In this document: piece by piece, positions 52,850 to 64,000 of the stretch
Layout of the letters: every line of letters begins with the position of its first letter
How positions within the stretch are numbered: the first letter of the stretch is position 1
Assembly: GCA_036873135.1 (NCBI GenBank)
Contig: JAPTYO010000024.1
Coordinates: forward strand, 868,001-932,000
Origin: Clarkia xantiana subsp. parviflora
Taxonomy: Eukaryota > Streptophyta > Magnoliopsida > Myrtales > Onagraceae
Direction: 5' to 3'
DNA length: 64,000 nucleotides
Notes under the pieces: generated by a model
The model's database searches: none
Told to the model about the DNA's origin: nothing
Seen by the model: only the letters and a program-made list of their open reading frames with translations
Position numbers and translations under genes: made by a program

Positions 52850-53660
52850 TAAAGCGACTTTAGACTTGTTGCTTAGAGCGTTCCGATGCACCATTTAAGG
52901 TGACTTCATACGTCCTCCCGACGCTTTACTCTAGACTTTACCACTTAAGGTTTCTCGTCCTATCGGGATTTCACCACTTAAGGCTTCTCATCCAATCGAG
53001 ACTTCACAACTTAAGGTTTCTCATCCAATCGGGACTTCACCACTTAAGGTTTTTCATCCAATCGGGACTTCACCGCTTAAGGTTTCTCGTCCCTGCCTTT
53101 CAAGGCCATTTTCCACATCACTTAAGATGATTTTTCACACCCCTTAGGGCTTTTACCGCGCCAAATCAGACGACTTTAATCGTACCCTTTAAGGGCTTTT
53201 ATCGCGTCTTTACCAGACGGCTTAATCGTACCCTTTAAGGCTTTTTGCCGCATCATATAGACGACTTACGCGGACCTGCTAAGGCTTTTTCGTACCCGTT
53301 AAGGCTTTTGGCCGCATCATATAGACGACTTACGCGGACCCATTAGGGCTTTTTCGTACCCGTTAAGGCTTTTGGCCGCATCATATAGACGACTTACGCG
53401 GACCCCTTATGGCCTTTTCGTACCTAGGCTTTTGGTTGCATCATAAAGACGACTTACTCATACCCCGTAGGGCTTTTGTCCGTACCTCGTAAGGCTTTTT
53501 GTCGCGCCATAAAGGCGACTTACTCATACCCCGTAAGGCTTTTTTCCGTACCTCGCAAGGCTTTTTGTCGCGCCATAAAGGCGACTTACTCGTACCTCGT
53601 AAGGCTTTTCTCGTACCTCGGAAGGCTTTTGTCGCGTCCTTCAGGACGTCTTACTAATAA
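52850..53660 (-). repeat. Tandem-repeat tail of element I
   Basis: Two kinds of units: about 38-40 bp built on CACTTAAGGTTTCTC[AG]TCC (52930-53100), and about 55-65 bp built on CGTACC[CT]GTTAAGGCTTTT with GACGACTTACGCGGACC (53150-53650). Both keep the ACTTAAGG word of the A/C tail. 52712-52849 is spacer. Confidence 0.82.
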
Positions 53661-53772
53661 TTAGAATAAATCTAAAAACAACTTGATCGGAAGCAACTTC
53701 TTTTATTAATAACTCAAAGCTTTGCTTACATCAGATTGATAGATAACTTGCGCCATTCGCGGCATCTTAATA

Positions 53773-56700
53773 TCAAACATGATACTTCTTCAAGTGTTCG
53801 CCACTGAAGGAATGCTTCAACGTCTTGCCATCAAGGTCCGTTAGCTTATATGCATTGGGTGCTGGCATCCCTACGATCTTGTAAGGTCCCTCCCATTTTG
53901 GCGATAGCTTGTTGATCCGATCTTGATGAACGAACTCGTTCCTCCGCCAGACAAGTTCTCCAACGAAGAATTGTCGAGACTTGACACGCCGATTATAATA
54001 TCGGGCTGTTGTCAGACGCATCCGAGCCTGAACTTCGTCAGCCTTCCACCTCTTCTCCTCGAGTAAGTCCAAGTCTAGACGTCTCATTTCTTCGTTTGTC
54101 AAAGGTTCATAATATTTCGCGCGATGGGACGCCACCGCTATCTCCACGGGAGCGACTGCCTCCGTGCCATAGACCAGGCCAAACGGAGTCTCCCCCGTCG
54201 ATTGCTTGGGTGTTGTTCTAACAGCCCACAGCACATTTTCAAGCTCATCCAGCCAATGGCCCTGCAAGGCGTAGACTCTCTTCTTCAAGCCATCCATCAC
54301 GATCTTGTTGGCTGATTATACTTGGCCATTGGTTTGAGCATGGCGGACTGAAGCGGTCCGATGCTCAATGTTCAATTCCTCCAAGTACTCCTTCAACTGA
54401 GCCCCATTGAACGGGGGGCCATTGTCGCTGACCAACACTCGAGGAACCCCATACCGGGATATGATCAGAGTTTGAAGGAACTTGAGGATCTGCTGTCCCG
54501 TCGTCTTGGCCAATGCCTTAGCCTCTATCCATTTCGAGAAGTAATCGATGGCCACGAGCAAATACTTGCACTGACCTTTCGCTTGGGGAAGAGGTCCCAC
54601 CAAATCAATCCCCCATTGCGCGAAGGGCCAAGCACTCCTGATGGGCATCAAGTCCGCGGCGGGAGCCACGATATTCGGAGCGTACCTTTGGCATGCATCA
54701 CAGGATCGGACCATTGCTGTCGCCTCTTTGTTCATCGAAGGCCAGTAGTAGCCTAGGTTCAATGCCTTCCTCACGATGGATCGGGCCCCTTCATGACAGG
54801 CCGCGACTCCCTCATGTAGCTCTCAGGATCCGATTTGTATTAGGCTCCGCCACGCATTTCAGGAAAGGCTTTACATGCCCCCTCTTGTATAACTGGTTGT
54901 CCACCATCGCGTAGTCGTTCGCAATTCGACGAAGCCTGACAGCTGCCACATCATCGTCAGGGAGCGCCCCCGTAGTAAGGTATGTGACCATCGGGGTCAT
55001 CCAAGTGGGTTTCTCTTCTTCCTCCGATCCTGCTTCCACAGCGCATACCTCTGATGGATCGATGGTTGAGATAATCACGATGGATCGGGCCCCTTCATGA
55101 CAGGCCGCGACTCCCTCATGTAGCTCTCTCAGGATCCGATTTGTATCAGGCTCCGCCACGCATTTCAGGAAAGGCTTTACATGCCCCCTCTTGTATAACT
55201 GGTTGTCCACCATCGCGTAGTCGTTCGCAATTCGACGAAGCCTGACAGCTGCCACATCATCATCAGGGAGCGCCCCCGTAGTCAGGTTTGTGACCATCGG
55301 GGTCATCCAGGTGGGTTTCCCTTCTTCCTCCGATCCTGCTTCCACAGCGCATACCTCTGATGGATCGATGGTTGAGATAATAACGATGGATCGGGCCCCT
55401 TCATGACAGGCCGCGACTCCCTCATGTAGCTCTCTCAGGATCCGATTTGTATCAGGCTCCGCCACGCATTTCAGGAAAGGCTTTACATGCCCCCTCTTGT
55501 ATAAATGGTTGTCCACCATCGCGTAGTCGTTCGCAATTCGACGAAGCCTGACAGCTGCCACATCATCATCAGGGAGCGCCCCGTAGTCAGGTATGTGACC
55601 ATCGGGGTCATCCAGGTGGGTTTCTCTTCTTCCTCCGATCCTGCTTCCACAGCGCATACCTCTGATGGATCGATGGTTGAGATAATCCCTCTCTCCAGGA
55701 AATGCACCTTCCGATTCTCCTCAGGGGCCACTCCTAGAGCAAACTTGCTTAAGGCGTCTGCCTCTGTGTTTTCTTCCCTCGGGATTGCCTCGATATCGAA
55801 GCTTTTGAAGCTTCCCTTCAAAGTCTGCACCTCGTGCAGATACTTCCTAATCGTCGGGCTCTTGGCTTCATAGTTCCCCTGGACCTGATTCACGATCAAG
55901 CTGGCATCGCACTTTACTTTCAAATGGTCGACCCCCGTACCCTTGGCAATTTTAAGGCCCGTGATGAGAGCCTCGTACTCCGCTTCATTGTTGGTGGCCT
56001 TGAATGTCAAGGCCAGAGCATATCGCAGGGGCTCGCCTCCACCGGGCGGTATCAATACGAATCCTGCCCCTGATCCTTCTACACTTGATGAACCATTAGT
56101 GTACATCTCCCAAGTGTTCTCATCATTTGGCTGTTCTGGCTGTTTTGTTATCGGGACCTGCTCTTCTATCGGGACCTCCATGGTTGCCCCCTCTTCGGGA
56201 CTCGTTACTTCCAAATCGGGTGCCGTAGACTCAGCTATAAAATCTGCTAATGCCTGGCCCTTAATAGCAGTTCGCGGAGCAAAATGTATTCGGAACTCCG
56301 TAAGCTCGATGGCCCATTTCACCAATCTCCCCGACGCCTCCGGTCGGTTCAAAAAGTGTTTCAAGGGCTGATTATTCAACACTGTAACCTCGTGGGCATG
56401 GAAGTAAGGTCGGAGCTCTCGAGCAGCAACAATTAACGCAAAGAGATACTTCTCAATGGCGGGATAGTTCATTTCTGATTTGGCAAATTCCTTGTTTACA
56501 TAATAGACAGGCACTTGGTTGCCCTTGACAATAATAATCAAAACAGAACTAACAGAAACATCAGAAACAGCCAAATAGAGATAAAGCGGCTCGCCTGGAG
56601 CCGGTTTCGCCAACGGCGGGAGGGTACGGAGATGCTGCTTGAGTGCTTGGAATGCCTCCTCGCACTTGTCGGACCATTCGAACTTCTTGTGAGCCCTTAA

Positions 56701-59700
56701 CACACCAAAGAATGGCATGGCTCTATCACTCGCCTTGGATAAGAATCGATTCATCGCGGCCAACCGGCCATTCAACACTTGAACCTCCCGATGGGTCTTC
56801 GGGGACTGCATCTCCTCGATTGCTCGCAGCTTCTCAGGATTCACCTCGATTCCTCTCTGGCTCACCATGAACCCTAGCAACTTCCCCGAGTTCACCCCGA
56901 AAGCACACTTGTCGGGGTTCAACCGAACCTGATGAAACCTCATCCGCTCAAACGCCTCTGCCAAGTTTTGGACGTGGTCTCCTGCCTGTCGGGACTTCAC
57001 GAGCATATCATCCACATAAGCCTCCATCGTTTTTCCCAGCATGTCTCCGAACAACTTGTTTACCATCCGCTGGTAAGTTGCTCCGGCATTGATCAATCCG
57101 AAGGGCATGACGTCATAGTGATAAACGTCGCTGTCAGCGTAAAAAGCTGTGTGGGGGGCATCCTCCTTCGCCATCTTGATCTGGTTGTAACCGGAGTAGG
57201 CATCCATGAAGCTCAGCAGCTCATGTCCCGATGTGGCATCCACTAACTGGTCAATCCTCGGGAGTGGGTAGCAATCCTTTGGGCAGGCCTTGTTCAAGTC
57301 GCGGAAATCGACACACATCCGCCACTTTCCATTACTCTTTCGCACCAGGAGTGGGTTAGCGACACATGTCTAGAATCGAAGCTCCTTGATGAATCCAGCG
57401 TCGAGCAGTCTGCCCACCTCTTGCTGGATCGCGATCCTTTTGTCTGCGCCCATCGGACGCCTCCTCTGCGCGATAGGCTTGATCGCGGGATCAATTTTTA
57501 GCTCGTGCACTATTACGTCGGGGCTGATTCCTGGAATATCACTCGGGGACCAGGCAAATAGCTCCTTGAACTCCTTCAGGAGCTCGATCAATTCTCGGGC
57601 TCTTTCTTCCGACAAAGAAGACCCGATTTTCACCTTCCTTCGAGGTCCATCAATCTCAACCTCCTTCAGATCTTCCATGGGGGCGGGTCGCCCAAACTCC
57701 TCACGAGGATCGGCATCGGTTTGTAGGATAGCCATGGCTTCCCTTCTTCTCCGTCGAGTGGCATTAACATAGCACTTTCGTGACGCCACCTGATCGCCCT
57801 TAACCTCTCCGACACCATGGTCAGTCGGGAACTTCATCTTCTGGTGGACTGTCGAGGCGACCGCAATGAGAGGGTTGATGGTGGTCCTCCCGATAATAGC
57901 ATTGTACGTTCCCGCGGATTCTACCACGACGAAATCCACGTTCCGCCGTTCCATCTTCCAGCCACTACCAAACTCTACCGGTAAGGTAATCATCCCCACC
58001 GGATAGGAAGTCGATCCATAGAAGCCCACCATCGGGAAGTTCACCTGTGTCAGGTCCTTCTTCGTCTTACCCATGGCCTCCAGGGCATCCATGAAAAGAA
58101 TGTCGGAGGAGCTCCCTCCGTCTATCAGGATCCGCTTCATCTCGAATTCGTCCACGTCCAGGGTCACGACCAAGCCGTCATCGTGGGGGCTCTCCACGCC
58201 AATCAAATCTTCCGCCGAGAAAGAAATCACCATTTCCTCCTTTAGAGTCCACGACCGGGACATCTTGCCTAGCAACACAGCAGCGGAAATGCGAGAAGCA
58301 AAATTCTCCCGCGAAGCGGTGGTATCACCTCCCGCTGCCATTCCTCCGTGAATGACGTTAATGGTCCCCCGTCTCTCCTTACGGGCACCGGAACCAGAGG
58401 GCTCCGACTCAATCTTCTTCTTCTTCGGGGATCGGTCACGGGACTTGGAACAGGACCGCGACCGACTTTCGGAACGGGATCGGCACCTTCCCCTTCCGAC
58501 GAACTCCTTCAGCTTCCCCTTCTGGATCAGCTTCTCTATCTCCTTCTTCAGCTCCCGACAGTTATCTGTGTCGTGACCATTAGCTCGATGGTATCGACAA
58601 TAACGATCAGAGCGGCCTCCCAAGAACTCTCCTTCCTTCCTCGGGGGGTATCGAGCGAGACCCTGCCTATCCATCACCGCTAGCACGGAAGTCATCGAAC
58701 TGTTGATGGGCACGTTCCGACTTTCGCGGTTATCCTTCTTCGGGGGACGCCTGTCCTCCCTTCTCTCGGGGCGACCACGGCTCCTACTTCCCTCCGATTT
58801 GTTGCTCCCTTTGCAGTCATCTAACAGCTTGGATGATGGCTTTCCTCTTCCCGACTTCGGAGGATCAAGCTCTCCGGCAGTAATCTTCGACTCCTGGACG
58901 TCGATTTGCTGTTTCACCCTCGCTTGCAAAGCCTCCATATTCCACACAGCCTTCGCGGCTACACTGTGCATCAGATCAGAGCCATAAGGAGCATTCAAGT
59001 TCCGAAGGAAAGTTCGGATGGTCTCTCCCTCCGATATCTCCTCATCGATCTCCGCGGCACTGGCAGTGAACCGTTGGTAGTAGTATGCCAACGATTCGTC
59101 GGATCTCTGGACTACCTGAGTCAAGGACCTTACACTCTTCAAGAGGCGCCTACGGCCTTGATATTGTTTGATGAATCGGTCTTGCATATCAGCCCAGCAC
59201 GTAATACTCCCCGGTGGTAGGCTGAAAAACCATGTCATGGCCCTTTCTCCCAGGGTGATCGGGAATAGTGAGCATACGAGATCATCATTTGAGGTCCTTC
59301 CCATGCAAGCCTGGACATGTCTTTGAATATGGCGGACCTGGTCTCCTTCACCATCGTACTCCTTGATGGTCGGGATGCCTAGCCCTGGCGGGGCGACGGT
59401 ATCCAACAGCCGCGGAATGAAAGGATGGCTGGATCGATCCCTCAACTCCGATGTCATCTGCTTCTGGTCACCCATGCAGATGCTGACGATTTCACCACCT
59501 GATCGGGGGTGATGGGGCCATTCAGGGGAATGGTCCTGTTTTGCACTGGTCCCAGGCCATCAACCACGAACTTCTCCAAGTGTGCAGGTTCCTTACCCCT
59601 ATTCCTGGGTTGAACCTCCTGAGCCTCCTGTTCTTCTGGAACCACACTCGTAGGGGGCGGGGGCAGCTCTTCTCGCGGAGGCAACTCCTCCGCCCTCCTG

Positions 59701-60050
59701 GCGGCCTCTCTCTTGTCCAACAGAGCCTCCATGGTTGCCAAAAACATAGGCATAGCATCTGCTACCGCCTTGGCCAACTCCGAGTTTGAAGAAGAGCCTA
59801 CTTCCCTTCGCGGGACCTCCTCTATGTGCCCCACCGGGTTTGGGGGAGCATCCACTTCCCTTCGCGGGATATCTTGCCTGTTCAGCGTCGTGTCTCGGAC
59901 TGAGACCTCTTCATCGCCATGCCCCCCTGTCTGGGAAACAGCAGGGTACTCACCTTGTTCAGCAACATGTTCCGGCAACGGGGAATTCACAGTTCCAGCG
60001 GGGCGAGAACTGCCGGCTTGAACCTGTTTCTTCTTGCCACCACCGGCCAT
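53773..60050 (-). pseudogene. gag-pol: Element I gag-pol, multiply broken
   Basis: Starts MAGGGKKKQVQ at 60050. The Gag core is followed by a knuckle (YCRYHRANGHDTDNC), RS-rich stretch (about 58440-58490), protease DGGSS at 58122-58111, RT YVDD at 57018-57007, RNase H, archaeal-type RNase H (TNGSSSVEGSGAGF, so the first catalytic Asp is Asn here), and integrase with ISDNGPPF-like core (VSDNGPPF). Breaks: frameshift near 59465-59490, TAG at 57372-57370, a one-base deletion near 55583 and a two-base deletion near 54825 inside a triplicated segment, and TAA at 54318-54316. Stop at 53775-53773. Confidence 0.9.
54781..55687 (-). repeat. Three-fold tandem copy of a 306-bp pol segment in element I
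   Basis: The word TCGGGCCCCTTCATGACAGG recurs at 54781, 55085 and 55391. The unit is 306 bp (102 codons) and covers the linker between the second RNase H and the integrase zinc region (STIDPSEVCAVEAGSEEE to CHEGARSI). The left copy lacks 2 bp and the right copy lacks 1 bp. A, B, C and F have a single copy. Confidence 0.93.
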
Positions 60051-60087
60051 TGATCTGGTAGAAACTATCTTGGCTTTTTGTTAGTTT

Positions 60088-60103
60088 CCCACAGACGGCG
60101 CCA
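60088..60103 (-). other. Primer binding site of element I
   Basis: Minus strand TGGCGCCGTCTGTGGG, one base from the LTR. Confidence 0.82.
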
Positions 60104-60104
60104 A

Positions 60105-60860
60105 TGTTGGATCACGGGCGAAGCTCCGTTACGTCCTTGAAGGAAAGCTTGGACTCCTGGACTCCGCGTAATCCTGCAAAAGGGGATGACCTGGGTGGTG
60201 ACCCCGAATCCCTCTCCGATGCTTAAATGAGTATATGATCAATGGGGTGGCAGCAGTAATCTAAGTGCGTATTAGATGATGTTTTCTGAGGTAACTTCCT
60301 CCTTTATATAGGAGGGGAAGTTACTCAGTTACCTGTGACCGTGATTGGACGTTTTACCCATGATTCCGCATATCTCGCTATGATTCCGTATATCTCGTTC
60401 GGGATTCCGTAGATTTCGCCCCACGCTCCCTGTATCTTACCCATACTCCGTGTATTTCGGGCACGCCCTGCGTATCTCGGGGAAGTTTATCTATATCTTT
60501 AACCGTCGTCCCACTAATCTATCTAGTAGGCGGGTTTCTCGGTCTTATCCTCTGTTCCCAAGCCCAACTTCCGTCGGGGACTCCAGAATTGTCTTCATTC
60601 TAGGTCACCACCCAGGACCCTTTGTCTCACGAGACAGGTCCAGCCTCCGCGGGGCTTTATTATCGGGGCCTTTACTAAGGCATATCGGGGCCTACTCAGA
60701 GGCTTCTTGTCGGGAGCATTCAGCTCATGTATCGAGACCGCTGAAGGCGGGACCCTTCGTATTGGGCCTCTGAGCTTTCCAGGCTTTTCACGAGGCCCAC
60801 TGGACCTACTCGCCGTCCATTGGCTGTTAACGGGGCTAACGATTACATCGGAACCCATCA
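60105..60860 (-). repeat. 5' LTR of element I
   Basis: 756 bp, TG...CA; TATATAAAG on the minus strand at 60310-60302. Confidence 0.94.
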
Positions 60861-60865
60861 GGTGT

Positions 60866-61830
60866 CTTGATCCACCCAAGGCATCCCATGTGTACAAAAA
60901 ACATGAATGCTCTTAAGGGAGTAGGAGTTACTCAAAAAGTATTTTCCAATGAATGTGGTGATATAATCGTTGAGTTATCCTTACACAGATATGACATCAA
61001 GTCAGCAAAACCTTCAACGCCACCAAGAGCGTATCTTGAGAGTAGTTCTAAACTACGAACCCTGTGCCCTCCGGGAGCCTATCCCGCGAACAGATTTGAC
61101 GCCCCCAAGAGCGTATCTTGAGAGTAGTTTTTATACTACGTACTTCGACGCCCCCAAGAGCGTATCTTGAGAGTAGTTTTTATACTACGACCTTCGACGC
61201 CCCCAAGAGTGTATCTTGAGAGTAGTGTTCATACTACGACCTTCGAGGCCCCCAAGAGCGTATCTTGAGAGTAGTTTCTATACTACGACCTTCGACGCAC
61301 CAAGAGCGTATCTTGAGAGTGGTTTCCAAAAACTACGAATTTCGACGCCCCCAAGAGCGTATCTTGAGAGTAGTTTCTAAAACTACGACCTTCGACGCCC
61401 CCAAGAGCGTATCTTGAGGTAGATTTCAAACTACCAGATTCGACGCCCCCAAGAGCGTATCTTGAGGTAGATTTCAAACTACCAGATTAGACGCCCCCAA
61501 GAGCGTATCTTGAGGTAGATTTCAAACTACCAGATTCAACGTCCACCAAGAGCGTATCTTTGGTCTAACTACTGGTGCCTTCCGGGAGCGTATCTCGTGA
61601 ACAGTTTTCGACGCCCTCCGAGAGCGTATCTCGTGAACAGATTCGACGCCCACCAAGAGCGTATCTTTGGTCTAACTACTGGTGCCCTCCGGGAGCGTAT
61701 CTCGTGAACAGATTCGACGCCCACCAAGAGCGTATCTTTGGTCTAACTACTGGTGCCCTCCGGGAGCGTATCTCGTGAACAGTTTCGACGCCCACCAAGA
61801 GCGTATCTTTGGTCTAGCAGTACCGTACAT
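60866..61830 (+). repeat. Element F 3' non-coding region and tandem-repeat tail
   Basis: 60866-61010 continues F's 3' untranslated stretch after I. 61010-61830 is the inverted equivalent of the B tail: units GACGCCCCCAAGAGCGTATC with TTGAGAGTAGT...ACTAC hairpins, then longer units with GCCCTCCGGGAGCGTATCTC. Confidence 0.86.
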
Positions 61831-62259
61831 GCCATTCAAAGGGCATTAGAAGAGATCATTGCACCACACTAAGAAGGATCCCATGAGAAAGTAATTCCAA
61901 AGTAAGATTATAAGAAGAACACATAATGTTTTTTCTTGATGAAATAGCAGGTACTAGTATGAAGGAAAACACCAAAGAAACGCAAAGAAAAGGAAGCATC
62001 AGAAAAGAAGGATCCATAACCAAAGGGCTATACATAACGGCATGAGAGGTTATCATGAAAAGGGGAGATAAAACACCCTGCATGCATGCCATGAGTAAAG
62101 ACACAAGTGTCAAACAAAGATGGCAAAACTAGGAAATATAGAGTTTCAAACTCTAAAGACAAACATAAGAAAGCTAGAGGCCAAAAAGGAAAAATACGAC
62201 CCAAAATAAGAAGAACCTAAAGCCACAGACTCGCGAAACCACCACAAGAAATGGGTGTA
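61831..62259. other. Non-coding spacer of element F
   Basis: Inverted homologue of B 17624-18004 (for example TTTTTTCTTGATGAAATAGC). No gene seen; likely the 3' UTR side of the minus-strand gene. Confidence 0.55.
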
Positions 62260-62340
62260 CTACTTCCTCATCTTGGCAATATGCCTAACAGCGAAGTCAG
62301 ACAAATCACCAAGCTGAGAAAAAGGAAAGTCAGGAGCAAT
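62260..62340 (-). CDS. Element F opposite-strand gene, last codons before H
   Basis: On the minus strand it reads IAPDFPFSQLGDLSDF and on to a TAG at 62262-62260, matching the C-terminus of B's gene (17541-17623). The rest is separated by insertion of H at 62341 and lies outside the window. Confidence 0.75.
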   Translation of the reverse strand: MAPDFPFSQLGDLSDFAVRHIAKMRK

Positions 62341-63163
62341 TGATGGATATACGCCCAATTTGAACCCGTTGACTTCCGAACCGTCGTATTTTTATCATCC
62401 CATTAACGATTGTAAATCGAAACTTCAACCCGGACACTTCGCGAGATCCGGCCAAGGTAAACTCACCTAGGTGAGGTTGGGTGGCCACACCCGACCTCCC
62501 CTAGGGGAGATCGGGTCAGCCAACCCGATCTCCCCTAGTGGAGATCGGGTGGACCAACCCGATCTCTCCTAGGAGAGATCGGGTCGGCCAACCCGATCTC
62601 TCCTAGGAGGGATGGGGTTGGCCAACCCCATCTTCCCTAGGAGGGGTTGGGTGCCCTCACCCAACCCCTAGCCTTGGGGGTCGGATTTCTCCTCCCCCCC
62701 AAGGGCCCCGGCACCATTTTTGGACTCCCACACTCGGTTCACTCCGCCTACCTTCTCCGTATCCTAAGGTCTTAATTATGCGCTTAAAGGTTAATTAATT
62801 GTGTTTAAAGGTTAACGATGTCATTAAGTCATCTTAATGACACCGTTGCCTATAAATACCCCACCTTCACAATTCATTTGGACATCTTGGCAATTTGGAT
62901 TATTTTGCTCTGACATCTCTCTAGCTTTATCTCTCTAAAAACGACACTGACTTAGGCATCGGAGAGGGTTCACCAGGCACCACCCCCCCCCCCCTCTCTG
63001 TGTCTGGTACTGCCCCTTCTGCAGGGCATAAGGAGAAGAGAAGCGACAGAAGGAAGGACGCAAACTAAGACAGAGCAACCCGAGAAGACCGGACCATCCA
63101 CCCCTCCAGTGAGGAACGAGATTTGAGCCGACCACCCGTTGACCCAAATCCCGGAACCTAACA
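62341..63163 (+). repeat. 5' LTR of element H
   Basis: 823 bp, TGATGGATATACGCCC to CCTAACA; palindromic array about 62465-62660 (five or six units); TATAAATA at 62851-62858; poly-C run near 62985. Confidence 0.93.
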
Positions 63164-63165
63164 CT

Positions 63166-63181
63166 TGGCGCCGTCTGCGGG
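63166..63181 (+). other. Primer binding site of element H
   Basis: TGGCGCCGTCTGCGGG, two bases after the LTR. Confidence 0.8.
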
Positions 63182-63214
63182 CTTCGGACAGAAAGCCTGG
63201 CTATAACACGAGCA

Positions 63215-64000
63215 ATGACCAACAGCATGGTGTCTAGGCACCACCGCCCACCAGGGGGCAATGGGAGAAGGTGAGAGCCTATACCCCCAGGAAGGCAGCC
63301 TAACCCTGGGAAGCAGCCAATGCAACCAGAACCACAAGAAATACCACAGCCTCCTCAACAGAACAACCAGGAGGGAGGACCCTCACGCCCAGCTGGGGCT
63401 GAGTCCTCCACAGCCTCCACACCTCGGGCAAGAAGGCCACAGAGAGAAAGAGAACAACAGGGAGTGCCGTCCCAGCACACGGCACCCCCTGAGGGGTATT
63501 ATTATGAGGCGCAACCCCAAGGGTACCCGTATGGGATGCCGGCCCAAAGAAATGGCAACCGCGCCCACACAACATATGCAAGGCCGGCATACACCCAGGG
63601 GACACACACTGAAGCTCATGAAGAGGAACAGATCCCAACAGAAGGGCACCACTCGCACCCTCGAGCAGGGCAGCGAGAGGAGCAAAGAAGATACTACCAG
63701 GAGCCACCCCCAGAGGAAAGGCAACAATTCGTGCCTCCTAGGCAACAGCAGAACGCAAGGGCTTACACCCCACTGGGGGAGGACAGATAAGCAAGACCTC
63801 CAAGGAGGCAAGAATTCTATGAAGCACCCCAGCAGGGACACCAAGGATACACCTACAGTCTGTATCAATACGGACAAGGAATCCCGGCAAGTCCTATCTA
63901 CAACCACGGAGGCCATCAGAGGAACTACACTCCAACACCGATATTGATCACTCCGAAAGAAATAGAGGCAATGATAACCCGAAAGATGAATGAGTCAAAG
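63215..64000 (+). pseudogene. gag: Element H gag, N-terminal part, two stop codons
   Basis: Starts MTNSMVSRHHRPPGGN; closely follows G's Gag through the Pro/Gln/Tyr-rich region to ITPKEIEAMITRKMNESK at the window edge. TGA at 63272-63274 (Arg in G) and TAA at 63788-63790 (Gln in G) interrupt it; the frame is otherwise maintained. Confidence 0.88.

Larger units (their letters stand above)
48622..60860 (-). mobile_element. Element I: Tat-lineage retrotransposon nested in F's 3' region
   Basis: The 12,239-bp minus-strand element has 5' LTR 60105-60860, primer site 60088-60103, gag-pol 60050-53773 and tail 53660-52850. The plus-strand spliced gene is 49980-52711, polypurine tract 49390-49379 and 3' LTR 49378-48622. 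Flanks are AGTGT (48617-48621) and GGTGT (60861-60865), a 5-bp duplication with one mismatch. LTRs differ at roughly 2% by eye. It is related to A and C in protein and layout, but a distinct subfamily by LTR. Confidence 0.95.
33416..64000 (+). mobile_element. Element F: gag-less Tat-type element carrying G, I and H
   Basis: Plus-strand element in E's LTR: 5' LTR 33416-34205, primer site 34208-34223, pol 34257-36747 continuing 47049-48467, and 3' non-coding 48468-48621 continuing at 60866. The repeat tail is 61010-61830 and the opposite-strand gene remnant 62340-62260. G was inserted at 36748, I at 48622 and H at 62341. The 3' LTR lies beyond the window. The left target sequence would be GGGGT (33411-33415). 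Layout and gag-less start are the same as in B. Confidence 0.92.
62341..64000 (+). mobile_element. Element H: family-2 Tat element with gag, cut by window end
   Basis: 5' LTR 62341-63163, primer site 63166-63181, gag from 63215. Inserted in F's opposite-strand gene after GCAAT (62336-62340). Whether it has RT and integrase cannot be seen. Confidence 0.9.

Overview
The window is plant nuclear DNA built entirely from LTR retrotransposons inserted into one another. I found no host gene, rRNA, tRNA or bacterial feature. The Tat-type Ty3/gypsy polyproteins (protease, RT, RNase H, a second archaeal-type RNase H, integrase), the chromovirus with an initiator-Met tRNA primer site, TG...CA LTRs and 5-bp target duplications point to heterochromatin of a large angiosperm genome. 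The species cannot be told from the sequence.

Layout, oldest to youngest. E is a minus-strand chromovirus (visible 29660-33415). On its left, integrase was broken by LTR D (29153-29659). D's LTR was broken by element C (left edge to 29152, minus). C's gag was broken by A (6870-27768, plus), and A's antisense gene by B (14456-24092, minus). On its right, E's 5' LTR was broken by F (33416 to beyond the right edge, plus). F in turn carries G (36748-47043, minus), I (48622-60860, minus) and H (62341 to beyond the edge, plus). Duplications on both sides can be read for A, B, G and I; B and G have almost identical LTR pairs and are recent.

Two Tat families are present. Family 1 (A, C, D, plus the related I) has gag and pol together, with an RS-dipeptide repeat in Gag. 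Family 2 (B, F, G, H) shares LTR ends, primer site and leader. B and F have no gag: their ORF starts about 30-50 nt after the primer site at a motif that in G lies at the Gag C-terminus. G has gag and protease but no RT, RNase H or integrase; a second gag-like domain sits where RT should follow. This looks like a split, mutually complementing pol-only and gag-only pair.

Every Tat element whose 3' half is visible (A, B, C, F, G, I) has, between pol and the 3' LTR, a tandem-repeat tail and an opposite-strand gene or part of one. In A and I this gene has its own TATA box about 160-170 nt before the ATG. It has phase-consistent GT...AG introns at positions shared between diverged copies. The protein resembles the putative gypsy-type transposon domain (Transposase_28-like) followed by a coiled coil.

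Most polyproteins are broken (listed per entry). The B pol ORF is open throughout but has lost one integrase catalytic Asp.
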